Notes: a model not told the origin generated them from the letters alone. A DNA stretch of 64,000 bases from Oceanicola sp. 22II-s10i (GCF_002210105.1 NZ_AQQU01000001.1:594501-658500); one strand, 5' to 3'; counted from the first letter of the stretch, positions 1 to 8,732 are shown. Translations and numbers: made by a program.

Positions 1-36
1 GGACCTGGAACGTTGCAGCTTGTCGTACATGTTCAT
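1..36 (-). CDS. Possible 5' end of a further CDS leaving the window
   Basis: An ATG on the minus strand at 36-34 overlaps the stop codon of the SDR gene (TGATG arrangement) and opens a frame reading MNMYDKLQRSRS before the window ends. The tight overlap matches the other junctions in this operon, so it is probably the sixth gene of the ring-degradation operon. Twelve residues are too few to assign a family and the Shine-Dalgarno match is weak. Confidence 0.4.
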   Translation of the reverse strand, partial: MNMYDKLQRSRS

Positions 37-740
37 CAGTGATTGATCCCCTGCGCCCCGTCGACGTAGATCGTTTCGCCGGTCAGGTAGCCGATGTTCT
101 CGGCGAAGATGGCGGTCACCAGCCGGGCGACGTCATCCACCGAGCCGGCGCCGCCGGTCGGGATGCGCTGCGCCATCCACGCCTTGACCTTTTCCCGCGC
201 GAGGTAGTCGCGGTTCAGGTCGGTTTCGATATAGCCCGGCGCGACGTTCATCACCCGGATCCCGTCGCGCGCCCATTCCACCGCCATGCAGCGCGTCATC
301 GCGGCGACGGCGGCCTTGGAGGCGCAGTAGGACAGGTTGTCGGGCACGCCCATCCGGTCGAAGAAGGACCCGATGTTGACGATGATCCCGCCCGCCGCCT
401 TCAGGTGCGGGTAAACCTCGCGCGCGGCGACCATCACGGCGGTCGCGTTCAGCGCCATCGTCCGGTCGAAGTCCCGTGTGTCGAGCGTCGCGATCGGCCC
501 GGCGATGTGAACGCCCGCGTTGTTGACCAGCCCCGCGACGGGCCCGCGTTTCGCGACCTCGGCCATGGCGTCACGCACCGCGGCTTCGTCGGTCATGTCG
601 CAGGCGATGCCGTGCCCCTTGGGCGCGGTGCCGCTGCGCGACAGGCAGACGACGTCAAAGCCGCGCCCGTCCAGTTCCGTCGCGATGGCGGCGCCGATGC
701 CCTTGGAGGCGCCGGTCACGATGATCTGTCCCTCAGCCAT
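36..740 (-). CDS. SDR family oxidoreductase (BadH-like role possible)
   Basis: This is a 234-residue classical short-chain dehydrogenase. The nucleotide-binding motif TGASKGIG is at residues 9-16, NNAG near 73-76, the catalytic Tyr138-x3-Lys142 pair in YCASK, and a YVDGAQG C-terminus typical of FabG-like enzymes. The frame extends upstream to 794, but the ATG at 740 is chosen because the protein then begins just before the Rossmann strand and overlaps the end of the upstream crotonase gene by 8 bases. It is the last complete gene of a minus-strand operon with AliA-, BadI- and BadK-like partners. In that setting a 2-hydroxycyclohexanecarboxyl-CoA dehydrogenase (BadH) role is the natural guess, but the sequence alone supports only 'NAD(P)-dependent SDR'. 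Confidence 0.85.
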   Translation of the reverse strand: MAEGQIIVTGASKGIGAAIATELDGRGFDVVCLSRSGTAPKGHGIACDMTDEAAVRDAMAEVAKRGPVAGLVNNAGVHIAGPIATLDTRDFDRTMALNATAVMVAAREVYPHLKAAGGIIVNIGSFFDRMGVPDNLSYCASKAAVAAMTRCMAVEWARDGIRVMNVAPGYIETDLNRDYLAREKVKAWMAQRIPTGGAGSVDDVARLVTAIFAENIGYLTGETIYVDGAQGINH

Positions 741-1503
741 CCCTGAACTCCGCTTTGCGTTTCTCTTCGAAGGCGGCCATGCCTTCCTCGGCATCCGCCG
801 TGCGATAGGCGAGCGTCGACAGGTCGGCCTCGATCCTCAGCCCTTCCTCAAGCGTGACGTCGCCCGCCCGCTGGACCGCGCGGCGCGCGAATTCCAGCAC
901 CGGCAGGCTGTAGCGGGTGAACTTGCCCGCGAAGTCGCGGCCCGCCTGCATCAGGTCGCCTTCGACAACCGCGTTCACCAGTCCGATGCGCTCGGCCTCG
1001 TCGGCCTTCACGTTGCGGCCGGTCATGATGATCTCCAGCGCGCGGCCTTCGCCCACCAGACGCGGCAGGCGCTGCGTGCCGCCATATCCGGGGATCAGGC
1101 CCAGCTTGATCTCGGGCAGGCCGAAGATCGCGTTCGGCGAGGCCAGCCGGAAGGTGCAGGCCAGCGCCAGTTCCGACCCGCCGCCGAAGGCATAGCCGTT
1201 GACCAGCGCGACCGAGGCGACCGGCAGGGTGCCGAGCTTGGCAAAGACCGACTGGCCCAGTTCCGCCCCGCGCTTCTGGTCGATCAGCGGGCGGTTGCGC
1301 AGTTCCTTGATGTCCGCGCCGGCGCAGAACGCCTTGTCGCCAGCGCCGGTGACCAGCAGCGCGCGGATGTCCTTCATCGCCGCGACCTCGTCCAGCGCGC
1401 GGCCGATGTCGCCGAGGATCGAGAACGACAGCGCGTTCAGCGCCTCGGGACGATTGAGGGTGAGGACGGCGAAATCGCCGTCCTTCTTCAGTTCTACAGG
1501 CAT
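733..1503 (-). CDS. Enoyl-CoA hydratase (BadK-like role possible)
   Basis: A 256-residue crotonase-fold protein of normal length. Both hydratase glutamates are present: Glu111 in [10 protein letters not shown] and Glu131 in [19 protein letters not shown], so it should add water across a 2-enoyl-CoA. The oxyanion-hole segment CAGADIKEL is at residues 60-68. It starts 3 bases after the stop of the ligase gene and overlaps the next SDR gene. With AliA-, BadI- and SDR-like neighbours it would fit cyclohex-1-ene-1-carboxyl-CoA hydratase (BadK), but the motifs are shared by general beta-oxidation hydratases. Confidence 0.88.
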   Translation of the reverse strand: MPVELKKDGDFAVLTLNRPEALNALSFSILGDIGRALDEVAAMKDIRALLVTGAGDKAFCAGADIKELRNRPLIDQKRGAELGQSVFAKLGTLPVASVALVNGYAFGGGSELALACTFRLASPNAIFGLPEIKLGLIPGYGGTQRLPRLVGEGRALEIIMTGRNVKADEAERIGLVNAVVEGDLMQAGRDFAGKFTRYSLPVLEFARRAVQRAGDVTLEEGLRIEADLSTLAYRTADAEEGMAAFEEKRKAEFRDG

Positions 1504-1506
1504 TGG

Positions 1507-3126
1507 TTACTCCGCCCTCGCCATCTTGTAGCGGACCGGCAGCGGGTTCAGTTCGCCGCGACCCACCATGTCGATCATTTCGCGTTTCAGGATCTTGCCG
1601 CTGGCGGTCAGGGGCATCGCCCGCACATCGAGGAACCATTCCGGCATGTCGTATTTCGACAGGCCTTCACGGGCGAGATGCGCCAGCATCTCCTCGGGCG
1701 AGACGTCGCCGATGACCGCCAGGCAGACCTTTTCGCCCAGCCGGTCGTCGGGCAGGCCGAAGACGGCGGCCTTCTCGACCCGCTTGTGTTCCAGCGTCAG
1801 GGACTCGATCCGCGAGGGATTGATGTTGTGGCCGCCGCGGATGATGACGTCCTTGATCCGCCCCTCGATCCGCAGGTTGCCGTTGATGTCGAACGATCCG
1901 AGGTCGCCGGACAGCAGGTAGCCGTGCCGGTTCATCGTCTTCTCGGTCGCGGCCTGGTTGGCGAAGTAGCCCAGCATCATCGCCGCGCCGCGACCGCCGA
2001 TGTTGCCGGTCTGGCCGCGCGGCAGTTCGACGTCCGTGTTCGCCGGGTCCCAGATCTTGACCTCGTAGGCCGGGCCGCCCCGTCCGCAGGTCTGGATCCA
2101 GACCTCCTTGGGGTCGCTGGGATGGGTGTACTGGTGCGACGAGCACTCGGTCATGCCGTAGATGTTCTGCGGCGTGATGCCCTGATCCACGAAGGCCTGC
2201 GCCACGACCTCGGGGATCGCGGAACCTGCCATGTAGAAGGTCTGGACCTGTCCCAGCCGTTCCATGCCCTGCCGCTTCTGTTCGGCGAGGATGTCCATCG
2301 CGTGGGTCGGCACGCCCAGCACGTAGGTCGCGCCGGATTCCACGATCCACGCCAGCCGGTCCATGCCCTCGGGCGGATGATCGGTGACGAAGCGGCCGCC
2401 CGAGACCAGCCATTGCCCGCAGGCCACCCAGGCGATGTGGTGCGACAGCGGGCTGAGCGTCAGCAGCACGGTCTGTTCCGACAGCGCCCAGTCCCGCGCG
2501 AGGTCGCGGGCGTTGGACAGCAGCGTGTTGCACGAGTGCATGACGCACTTGGGCTTGCCCGTCGTGCCCGAGGTGAAGGCGAGGTAGACGACGCTGTCCG
2601 GGTTCGAATGCGGCGTCCGGTCGACGCCGGTGATGTACTGCGGGAAAGTGTCGGGCGTGTAGACCTTCTTGAGGAACGGCAGGTCCTTCAGCAGTTCGTA
2701 AAGGTCGACCGTGTCACGATCCGCGCCCCAGCCGTCCTCTGTCACCAGCGCACTGGCCGACAGTTCGGTCAGCAGCTCGACGATCTCGCCGCAGGTGTAG
2801 GTGCGGTGGAGGGAGGGATTGCAGGCAATCCCCTCCCGCGAGCAGGCGAGGAAGGTGATCACCGCCTCGATCCTGTTCGACATCCAGATCGCCACTCGGT
2901 CGCCCGCGCCGATACCCTGCGACAGCAGGCTGTCGGCCATGGCGTCCACCCTCGCCTTCAATGCACACCACGGCAGCGAGGTCAGCCCGTCCACCAGCGC
3001 GATATCATCGGGACGACGGTCCGCGTGATCGTTCATCAGCGAATAGAACGTGTCGTCCTTCCACAGCCCGCGGGCGTAGAACTCCCTCGCCGTCTGGGGA
3101 TCATGAAGCGTGAGGAATGGTTTCAT
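1507..3126 (-). CDS. Acyl-CoA synthetase, AliA/cyclohexanecarboxylate-CoA ligase-like
   Basis: A 539-residue adenylate-forming enzyme that should activate a carboxylic acid to its CoA thioester via an acyl-AMP. The AMP-binding P-loop FTSGTTGKPKCVMHS, the YGMTE motif, the hinge IKDVIIRGGHNI and the C-terminal lysine motif LTASGKILKREM are all present. The opening residues (DPQTAREFYARGLWKDDTFYS region) resemble alicyclic acid CoA ligases such as AliA, as far as I can recall that family. It lies between the BadI-type crotonase and the hydratase in one minus-strand operon with a 9-base upstream gap. The exact substrate is unknown; cyclohexanecarboxylate or a relative is inferred from context. 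Confidence 0.85.
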   Translation of the reverse strand: MKPFLTLHDPQTAREFYARGLWKDDTFYSLMNDHADRRPDDIALVDGLTSLPWCALKARVDAMADSLLSQGIGAGDRVAIWMSNRIEAVITFLACSREGIACNPSLHRTYTCGEIVELLTELSASALVTEDGWGADRDTVDLYELLKDLPFLKKVYTPDTFPQYITGVDRTPHSNPDSVVYLAFTSGTTGKPKCVMHSCNTLLSNARDLARDWALSEQTVLLTLSPLSHHIAWVACGQWLVSGGRFVTDHPPEGMDRLAWIVESGATYVLGVPTHAMDILAEQKRQGMERLGQVQTFYMAGSAIPEVVAQAFVDQGITPQNIYGMTECSSHQYTHPSDPKEVWIQTCGRGGPAYEVKIWDPANTDVELPRGQTGNIGGRGAAMMLGYFANQAATEKTMNRHGYLLSGDLGSFDINGNLRIEGRIKDVIIRGGHNINPSRIESLTLEHKRVEKAAVFGLPDDRLGEKVCLAVIGDVSPEEMLAHLAREGLSKYDMPEWFLDVRAMPLTASGKILKREMIDMVGRGELNPLPVRYKMARAE

Positions 3127-3135
3127 GTGTCCGCC

Positions 3136-3915
3136 TCAGTGTCCGAACTTGGTCGCATCCGGCTGGCGCCGCCCGGCAAAGCTCTCCTTGAGCTCCTTGG
3201 ATTCCTCGGTGCCCAGGTACTGGCTGAGCAGCAGGTCGTGGGTCACGCGGGACAGGCCGCCGACGCCGCCGTGGCGGGCGTTGAACGCACCCTTGATCGA
3301 GGCCAGCGCGAAGGCGCCGCGATCCGCGATCTCCAGCGCGAATTCCTTGGTCTTCTGGGCCAGCTCCGCATCGGGGGCAACGCGGTTGATCAGGCCGATT
3401 TCCATGGCCTGCGCCGCGGTCAGCTTGGGGTTCGCGTACCACATCTCCTTGGCCTTCTTCTTGCCGACGAGATCCTCGAGGTACCACGTGCCGTAGCCCG
3501 CATCGAACGAACCCATCATCGGACCGACCTGACGGAAGATCGCGGATTCCTTGGCGATGGTGACGTCACAGACCATCTGCAGCACGTTGCCGCCGCCGAC
3601 GGCAAAGCCGTTCACGCTGGCGATCACCGGCTTCTGCAGCTTGTCGATGGCCTCGTACATCTCAAGCGTCGGCAGGGTGCCGGCGTAGAGCTTGGTCTTT
3701 TCCATCCCGTCCTTGGACCCGCCGATGCAGAAGAACCGGTCGCCCGCGCCGGTCAGCACGACGACGCGGGTCCGGGTCTCGCGGCGGATGCCCTCGATGC
3801 AGTCGCGGATCTCGTGGCACATGGTCTCGGTGAACATGTTGCCGTCGTCCGGGCGGTTCATCGTGATGGTCCCGATCGGGCCGTCTTCCTGATAGATGAT
3901 TTCCTTGAACGCCAT
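3136..3915 (-). CDS. badI-like: BadI/MenB-type crotonase, probable beta-ketocyclic acyl-CoA hydrolase (ring opening)
   Basis: A 259-residue crotonase-fold protein of the sub-branch that holds naphthoate synthase (MenB) and 2-ketocyclohexanecarboxyl-CoA hydrolase (BadI). Diagnostic segments are GGGNVLQMVCDVTIA (residues 107-121), QVGPMMGSFDAGYGT (129-143) with Asp138, and KKKAKEMWY just after. The usual hydratase glutamates are absent, as expected in this branch. BadI hydrolyses the C-C bond of a 2-oxocycloalkane carboxyl-CoA to give a linear dicarboxyl-CoA. MenB would do the reverse-type Dieckmann closure, but no menaquinone genes are nearby and ligase, hydratase and SDR genes are, so ring opening is preferred. 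The ATG at 3915 has AAGGA upstream; a longer read-through frame to 4932 is an artefact. Confidence 0.8.
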   Translation of the reverse strand: MAFKEIIYQEDGPIGTITMNRPDDGNMFTETMCHEIRDCIEGIRRETRTRVVVLTGAGDRFFCIGGSKDGMEKTKLYAGTLPTLEMYEAIDKLQKPVIASVNGFAVGGGNVLQMVCDVTIAKESAIFRQVGPMMGSFDAGYGTWYLEDLVGKKKAKEMWYANPKLTAAQAMEIGLINRVAPDAELAQKTKEFALEIADRGAFALASIKGAFNARHGGVGGLSRVTHDLLLSQYLGTEESKELKESFAGRRQPDATKFGH

Positions 3916-3950
3916 GTCTTGTCCTTCCTTCATATTCAGTTTCGATACCG

Positions 3951-5183
3951 TCACTCGGACGGCTTGAGCTCGCGCAGGATGGCCTGCGTATCGGCACCGA
4001 GGCGCGGCGGGGCGAGGCGCGCGGTGCTGGCCTTGCCGTTGATGCGGATGCCAAGGCCGATCTGGGGCAGGATCCTGCCCTGATCGTCCTCGACGGCATA
4101 GAAAAGATCGCGCGCCCGGAGATGTTCGTCCGCTGCGACCTCGTCCACGCGGTTGATCGGCCCGGCGGGCACGCGGGCGTCGCGGAAGACGTCCAGCCAG
4201 TGCGCGCGGGTTTCCTTGAGCAGGAGCGACTGGATCCGCTCGACGATCTCGACGCGGTTCTCGCGACGGTCGGCGTTGCTGCGGAATTCCTCGCGCGCCG
4301 CGAATTCGGGATCGCCGAGCGCCTTCCAGAACCGGTTCCAGATCGCATCGGACCCGAGACCCAGCGTGATCGGATGATCCGCCGTTTCGAAGGGCTGGTA
4401 GATCGCGATGACGCTGTCGCGTCCGCCCGTCCGCTCGGGAATCTCGCCCGCGCCGAGGTAGGGGGAAATCCGGCAGGACAGGAAGCGGGTCATGCTCTCG
4501 ACCAGGCTGACGTCGATGCACTGGCCCTGCCAGCCGTTCCGGTGACGTCCGGCCAGTGCGGCCATCGTCGCCATCGCGGCGTCCTGACCGGCCAGCATGT
4601 CCGCCGCCGGAGCGCCGATCTTCTGCGGCTCGGCCCCGGCGGGGCCGGTGATGTCCATGATCCCGGAATAGCCCTCGGCGATCAGGTCGTAGCAGGTCAG
4701 GTTCGCCCGCTCGCCTTCCAGACCGAAGCCCGTGATGGCGACGAATATCAGGCCTTCGCGCTCCTGCTTCAGCGTGTCGTAGTCGAGGCCCAGCTTCTTC
4801 TGCACCGACGGCGGCTGGTTGGTCACGACTACGTCGGCGGTCCGCACCAGCGCCAGCAGGTCGGCGCGGCCCGCTTCGCTTTGCGCGTCGATCACGACGC
4901 TGCGCTTGTTGCGGTTCACCGCCGCGAACCACAGCGCCTGCCCGTGCAGGAACGGCGGACCCCAGGCGCGGGCATCGTCACCGGCGGGGCGTTCGACCTT
5001 GATGATCTCGGCCCCGAAATCGGACAACAGCATCGTCGCATAGGGGCCGGCGACCGACGTCGTCAGGTCGAGGACACGGACGCCGTTCAGAAAGCCGAAG
5101 GTCTGTCCCGACTCCACGATCGGCAGGGTTTCATAGGGCAATCCGGTCGATTGCTGCTGCTCTGCACTTGGCTGGTTTGTCAT
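3951..5183 (-). CDS. CaiB/BaiF (family III) CoA transferase
   Basis: A family III CoA transferase of 410 residues. The N-terminal core GVRVLDLTTSVAGPYATML, the EIIKVERPAGDD segment and the catalytic-aspartate region GAPAADMLAGQDAAMATM are all present. Such enzymes swap CoA between an acyl-CoA donor and a free acid through an aspartyl-CoA anhydride. The ATG at 5183 is preferred to the one at 5192 because AAGAG then sits at proper spacing. It is the first gene of the ring operon and lies about 25 bases below the predicted start site of a sigma-54 promoter (5218-5233). It offers an ATP-free activation or CoA-recycling step beside the AMP-forming ligase. Confidence 0.88.
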   Translation of the reverse strand: MTNQPSAEQQQSTGLPYETLPIVESGQTFGFLNGVRVLDLTTSVAGPYATMLLSDFGAEIIKVERPAGDDARAWGPPFLHGQALWFAAVNRNKRSVVIDAQSEAGRADLLALVRTADVVVTNQPPSVQKKLGLDYDTLKQEREGLIFVAITGFGLEGERANLTCYDLIAEGYSGIMDITGPAGAEPQKIGAPAADMLAGQDAAMATMAALAGRHRNGWQGQCIDVSLVESMTRFLSCRISPYLGAGEIPERTGGRDSVIAIYQPFETADHPITLGLGSDAIWNRFWKALGDPEFAAREEFRSNADRRENRVEIVERIQSLLLKETRAHWLDVFRDARVPAGPINRVDEVAADEHLRARDLFYAVEDDQGRILPQIGLGIRINGKASTARLAPPRLGADTQAILRELKPSE

Positions 5184-5217
5184 GGCCCACATCTCTTGTC
5201 TGTCACCGAACTACAGA

Positions 5218-5233
5218 TGCAATCCCCGTGCCA
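5218..5233 (-). promoter_or_regulatory. Sigma-54 (-24/-12) promoter of the ring-degradation operon
   Basis: On the minus strand the sequence reads TGGCACGGGGATTGCA, a full match to the consensus TGGCACG-N4-TTGCW with the invariant GG and GC spaced correctly. The predicted start is near 5207, giving a leader of about 25 bases before the CoA transferase ATG at 5183. It lies in the 120-base gap behind rpoN. Confidence 0.85.
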
Positions 5234-5303
5234 AAATGCGGTGTGAGGCGTTCACAGGTGGCTGGTGTCCCGGCCCCGCGGGACCGCGCTCAGCCACGCC
5301 GCT

Positions 5304-6719
5304 TCACTCCGCGGCGGCCATGAAACCGCGCGAGACCGGCAGGGGCGCCTTGAGCCGCTTGCGTTTGCGCGACGTCGGAATGTCCATCATCTCGCGGTAT
5401 TTCGCGACGGTCCGCCGCGCGATGTCGATGCCTTCGGACCTGAGCGTGTCCATGATCGCCTGATCGGACAGGATGGCCGAGGGCTTTTCCGCATCCACCA
5501 GTTGCCGGATGCGGTGGCGGACGGTTTCCACGGACAGCATGTCGTCGCCATCCACCACGCCGAGCGCGTTGGTGAAGAAGAACTTCAGCTCGAACATGCC
5601 GCGCGGGGTCATCATGTATTTGTCCGCGACGGCGCGACACACGGTGGATTCATGCAGATCGACCTCGGCCGCGATATCCTTGAGCGACAGCGGCTTCAGG
5701 CTGCCCGCGCCGTAACGAAAGAAGTCGCTCTGCTTCGTCACGATCTCGGTCGCGACCCGCAGGATCGTCTGCGCCCGCTGGTCGATGTTGCGCGCCAGCC
5801 AGTTCGCATTGCGCATGGAGTCGATCATGAAGCGCTGCTCGGCCGTGCCGTCGATACGGGCGCTGATCCGGGCGTGATATTCCCGGTCGATCAGCACGCG
5901 CGGCATGACGTCGGTGTTCAGCGCGACGCTCAGCGTGCCGTCCTCGGCCATCTCGACGTGGATGTCCGGCAGGGCCATCACGAGCGGTTCGGCATCGAAT
6001 TGCAGGCCCGGACGGGGATCGAGTTCACGGATCTGGCGGGCCAGTTCCATGACGCCTGCAGCATCCACGCCGCAGACACGGGCCAGCGCGTCGATCTTGT
6101 AGTCGCCGAGCAGCCCGAGGTTGCCGAGCAGCGCGCGCATCGGGGCTGTCAGGCGGTCACGTTCGGCCAGCTGGAGCGACAGGCATTCGGCCAGATCGCG
6201 CGCGGCGACGCCAGTCGGCTCGCAGGACTGCACGGTGCGCAGGACGGCATCGAACCGGTCCGCGGGCACACCCAGCAGATCGGCCATGATCTCCGTGTCG
6301 CGGCGCAGGTATCCGTCGGCGTCCAGCGACTCCACGATCTCGCGCGCGATCAGGCGATCGACAGGCGCGTCCAGCATCAGGTCGACCTGTGCGATCAGGT
6401 GGTCCCGCAACGAGACGCGCGCCTCGATATACTGATCCGGCCCCGGCATATCGTCGCCGGCGCCAGAGATCGGCAGCCGCAATGCGGCGTTCGGGCAGGA
6501 CTGGCGATTGTTCTCGACACCGCGCGCCGCCTCGCTTTTCGCGGGCATGTCCGACGCGCCGCCGACGACCTTTATCAGCGGGTTGTCGTCCGCCTGTTCG
6601 CGCAGGAATTCCTCGAGTTCGTGATTGCCGTATTGCAGCAGCCGGATCGACTGGATCACCTGCCCGGTGATCGACAGCGACTGCCGTTGCTGCTGAAACT
6701 GGTTCGGCCTGAGTTCCAT
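5304..6719 (-). CDS. rpoN: RNA polymerase sigma-54 factor
   Basis: A 471-residue sigma-54 protein. Region I is the glutamine/leucine-rich start (MELRPNQFQQQRQSLSITGQ, then IQSIRLLQ). The core-binding and HTH parts include HESTVCRAVADKYMMTPRG and FELKFFFTNAL. The RpoN box ARRTVAKYRE is at about residues 434-443, followed by a basic tail. The frame stays open to 6887, but the ATG at 6719 is chosen because Region I of the family starts there, a GGGGGGAAG ribosome site precedes it, and a -24/-12 promoter lies inside the longer frame at 6836-6851. It is divergent from a sigma-54 activator gene. It is probably a second, pathway-linked rpoN copy, since a housekeeping rpoN usually sits with the lptB/hpf/ptsN genes, which are absent here. 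Confidence 0.95.
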   Translation of the reverse strand: MELRPNQFQQQRQSLSITGQVIQSIRLLQYGNHELEEFLREQADDNPLIKVVGGASDMPAKSEAARGVENNRQSCPNAALRLPISGAGDDMPGPDQYIEARVSLRDHLIAQVDLMLDAPVDRLIAREIVESLDADGYLRRDTEIMADLLGVPADRFDAVLRTVQSCEPTGVAARDLAECLSLQLAERDRLTAPMRALLGNLGLLGDYKIDALARVCGVDAAGVMELARQIRELDPRPGLQFDAEPLVMALPDIHVEMAEDGTLSVALNTDVMPRVLIDREYHARISARIDGTAEQRFMIDSMRNANWLARNIDQRAQTILRVATEIVTKQSDFFRYGAGSLKPLSLKDIAAEVDLHESTVCRAVADKYMMTPRGMFELKFFFTNALGVVDGDDMLSVETVRHRIRQLVDAEKPSAILSDQAIMDTLRSEGIDIARRTVAKYREMMDIPTSRKRKRLKAPLPVSRGFMAAAE

Positions 6720-6835
6720 ATCTTCCCCCCTTCTTCCCCGACCCGGCTTTGTGCGGGCCATCCCCTTTCGGGGTGCTCCGGTCAGGCCGCGCATTTCAAA
6801 GCGCCGCCCCTCCTCGACCGGTTGGTGCCCTTGAA

Positions 6836-6851
6836 AGCAATAGACATGCCA
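6836..6851 (-). promoter_or_regulatory. Sigma-54 promoter upstream of rpoN
   Basis: The minus strand reads TGGCATGTCTATTGCT, matching the -24/-12 consensus with correct spacing. The predicted start is near 6825, about 105 bases before the rpoN ATG at 6719. This implies that rpoN is positively autoregulated together with the adjacent activator. Confidence 0.78.
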
Positions 6852-6902
6852 AACACCGAGTCGCACCTTTGCATTTATTGAGGTCACGCATCAAGCTACT
6901 TT

Positions 6903-6931
6903 GTGGACAGGTTTGATTGACAAGTGTCCAC
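6903..6931 (+). promoter_or_regulatory. Inverted repeat, candidate activator binding site (UAS)
   Basis: GTGGACA (6903-6909) and TGTCCAC (6925-6931) form perfect 7-base arms with centres 22 bases (about two helical turns) apart. The repeat lies between the divergent rpoN and activator genes, roughly 50-80 bases upstream of the rpoN -24 element, a normal position for an enhancer-binding protein site. No second copy with both arms was found before the other sigma-54 promoters, so the assignment is tentative. Confidence 0.5.
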
Positions 6932-6987
6932 GTCAAAGACACACCTAGTGTCGGCGATTGGAGAATGTGTCGCCATGGGAGGTTTGC

Positions 6988-8649
6988 ATGAGTGCCGAAA
7001 GCGGTGAAGACACCGGGATAAAGGGCGTCCTTGTCACTGATAACAAAGGGAAATGCCTGCTCGCCTCCGGCGTGGCCGAAGATGTCCGAATCCGTGCGAT
7101 CATTTCCGACCCCGAATGGCTGGAGGATGCCGCCGAACGCCGTTTCGTGCCGATCCTGCTGAACGACGCCCGGTTCGTCGGGCTCGTTTCACCTTATCCC
7201 GCCGGGTATGTTGTCCTGATTTCCTCTCCGCCCGCGGACACTGTCCTGCAGTTCGTGATGCGCGTGGATTTCGCCTATGACATCCTGAACCACATCCTGA
7301 ACGATCCCTACGACGCGATGACCATCGTCGACGCGAACGCCAAGATGGCCTATATCTCGCCCGTCCATGAAAAGTTCTTCGGCCTCGAACCGGGCGGCGG
7401 TGTCGGCAAGCCGGTGCGCGACGTGATCGAGAACACGCGCCTGCACCTGACGCTGAAGACCGGCGTCGCCGAGGTCGGGCAGGTCCAGCGGATGAAAGGC
7501 GTCGACCGCGTCGTGTCGCGCTACCCGATCCGCCACGGCAAGAAGATCGTCGGCGCCATCGGGCGGGTGATGTTCAAGGGCCCGCAGCAGTTGGAGGCAA
7601 TGGCGCGCAAGATCAGCGATCTGGAAGGGCAGATCGAGACCTACAAGTCGAACGCCCGCAAGACCAAGGAAAGCGGACCGGTCGATTTCCTGGACGCGAT
7701 CATCGGCAACAGCCTCGCCATGCGGTCGCTCAGGGATCAGATCCGCAAGATCGCCCCGCTCGATATCCCTGTCCTGATCCAGGGCGAAAGCGGCACCGGC
7801 AAGGAACTGGTCGCGCAGGCGCTGCATCAGCTCAGTTCGCGCAAGGACCAGCGGATGGTGACGGTCAACGCCGCCGCCCTGCCCGCCTCGCTCGTGGAAA
7901 GCGAACTGTTCGGCTACGAGGCCGGCTCGTTCACCGGCGCCGACCGCAAGGGCCGCGTGGGCAAGTTCGAGCAGGCCGACAAGGGCACGATCTTTCTGGA
8001 CGAAATCGGGGACATGCCGCTCGAGGTGCAGACAAAGCTGCTGCGGGTTCTGCAGGACCGGATCGTCGAACGGGTCGGCGGCGACAAGCCCAAGCGGGTG
8101 GATTTCAGGCTCTGCAGCGCCACGAACCGCGATCTGGAGGCCTTTGTCGAGCAGGAGAAGTTCCGGCTGGACCTCTACTACCGGATCAGCCCGGTCACCA
8201 TCCAGATCCCGCCCCTCGACGAACGGCGCGAGGACATTCCGCTGCTGCTGAACCACTTCGTGTCAGAACTGACGGCCCAATACGGACGCGACCTGCCCGA
8301 GGTCGAGATGAAGATCGCCCATCACCTGATGGAACGGTCGTGGCCCGGCAACGTCCGTCAGTTGCGCCACGTCGTCGAACGCGCCTTTGTCTTCGCCGAG
8401 GGCAGCAAGCTGCGGCTGGAGGATTTCGAGAACGGACCGGGGGCAGATCTGTCCGCACCGTCCGAACAGTCCGCGCCGATGTCCACCACCGGCGGCGGAT
8501 CGCTGAAGGACGCGTTGGAGGATCTGGAACTGCAGCTGATCAACGACGCGGTGATCCGGTTCAAGGGCAACAAGAAGAAGGCGGCCGAGCATCTCGGGGT
8601 GTCCCGCTCCTACCTCTACAAGAAGCTGGGGACCGGCACCGACGCCTGA
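6988..8649 (+). CDS. PAS-containing sigma-54-dependent transcriptional activator (enhancer-binding protein)
   Basis: A 553-residue bacterial enhancer-binding protein. The N-terminal sensory part contains a PAS-like domain (about residues 95-210, around [19 protein letters not shown]), then a short charged coil. The AAA+ domain follows with Walker A GESGTGKE (266-273), the sigma-54 contact loop as GSFTGA (313-318) in place of the usual GAFTGA, and [12 protein letters not shown]. The C-terminus is a Fis-type HTH ([20 protein letters not shown]). The ATG at 6988 is preceded by GGGAGG; an in-frame TTG at 6958 lacks this. It should drive the five local -24/-12 promoters when a ligand, perhaps an acyl-CoA or ring acid, is sensed by the PAS region. 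Ser in the GAFTGA loop is tolerated in some family members. Confidence 0.93.
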   Translation: MSAESGEDTGIKGVLVTDNKGKCLLASGVAEDVRIRAIISDPEWLEDAAERRFVPILLNDARFVGLVSPYPAGYVVLISSPPADTVLQFVMRVDFAYDILNHILNDPYDAMTIVDANAKMAYISPVHEKFFGLEPGGGVGKPVRDVIENTRLHLTLKTGVAEVGQVQRMKGVDRVVSRYPIRHGKKIVGAIGRVMFKGPQQLEAMARKISDLEGQIETYKSNARKTKESGPVDFLDAIIGNSLAMRSLRDQIRKIAPLDIPVLIQGESGTGKELVAQALHQLSSRKDQRMVTVNAAALPASLVESELFGYEAGSFTGADRKGRVGKFEQADKGTIFLDEIGDMPLEVQTKLLRVLQDRIVERVGGDKPKRVDFRLCSATNRDLEAFVEQEKFRLDLYYRISPVTIQIPPLDERREDIPLLLNHFVSELTAQYGRDLPEVEMKIAHHLMERSWPGNVRQLRHVVERAFVFAEGSKLRLEDFENGPGADLSAPSEQSAPMSTTGGGSLKDALEDLELQLINDAVIRFKGNKKKAAEHLGVSRSYLYKKLGTGTDA

Positions 8650-8666
8650 CGGGGGGCGATGCGGAT

Positions 8667-8682
8667 TGGCATGAGTCTTGCT
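8667..8682 (+). promoter_or_regulatory. Sigma-54 promoter upstream of the CMD/PrpD genes
   Basis: TGGCATGAGTCTTGCT matches the -24/-12 consensus with correct spacing. It starts 17 bases after the activator stop codon. The predicted start near 8692 leaves about 40 bases to the ATG at 8733. Confidence 0.82.
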
Positions 8683-8732
8683 CCTGCCCCCACCGGGGGC
8701 GGCACTGTCGCCGGAGGAGCGAAGGACACGTC

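Noticed and set aside
3136-3915. Naphthoate synthase (MenB) as the name of the crotonase
   Set aside because: MenB and BadI share the motifs seen, but no other menaquinone gene is near and the operon content points to ring opening. MenB is kept only as an alternative.
520-4083. An 1187-residue open frame on the plus strand
   Set aside because: It lies antisense to four well-supported genes, has Arg/Gly/Asp/His-rich shadow composition and no family motif. Third-position G/C bias removes stops from the opposite strand.
3916-4932. Extension of the BadI-like frame to a 598-residue protein
   Set aside because: The upstream part is the out-of-frame shadow of the CoA transferase gene. A good ATG with AAGGA exists at 3915.
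6720-6887. Longer rpoN start at 6887 or 6761
   Set aside because: The added residues do not resemble sigma-54 Region I, 6761 has poorly spaced ribosome bases, and the rpoN -24/-12 promoter lies inside the longest version.
6958-6987. TTG start for the sigma-54 activator
   Set aside because: No ribosome site. The ATG at 6988 has GGGAGG at proper distance.
8480-8486. TGTCCAC as a second activator half-site upstream of the 8667 promoter
   Set aside because: It is a single arm inside the activator coding sequence without an inverted partner, so chance cannot be excluded.
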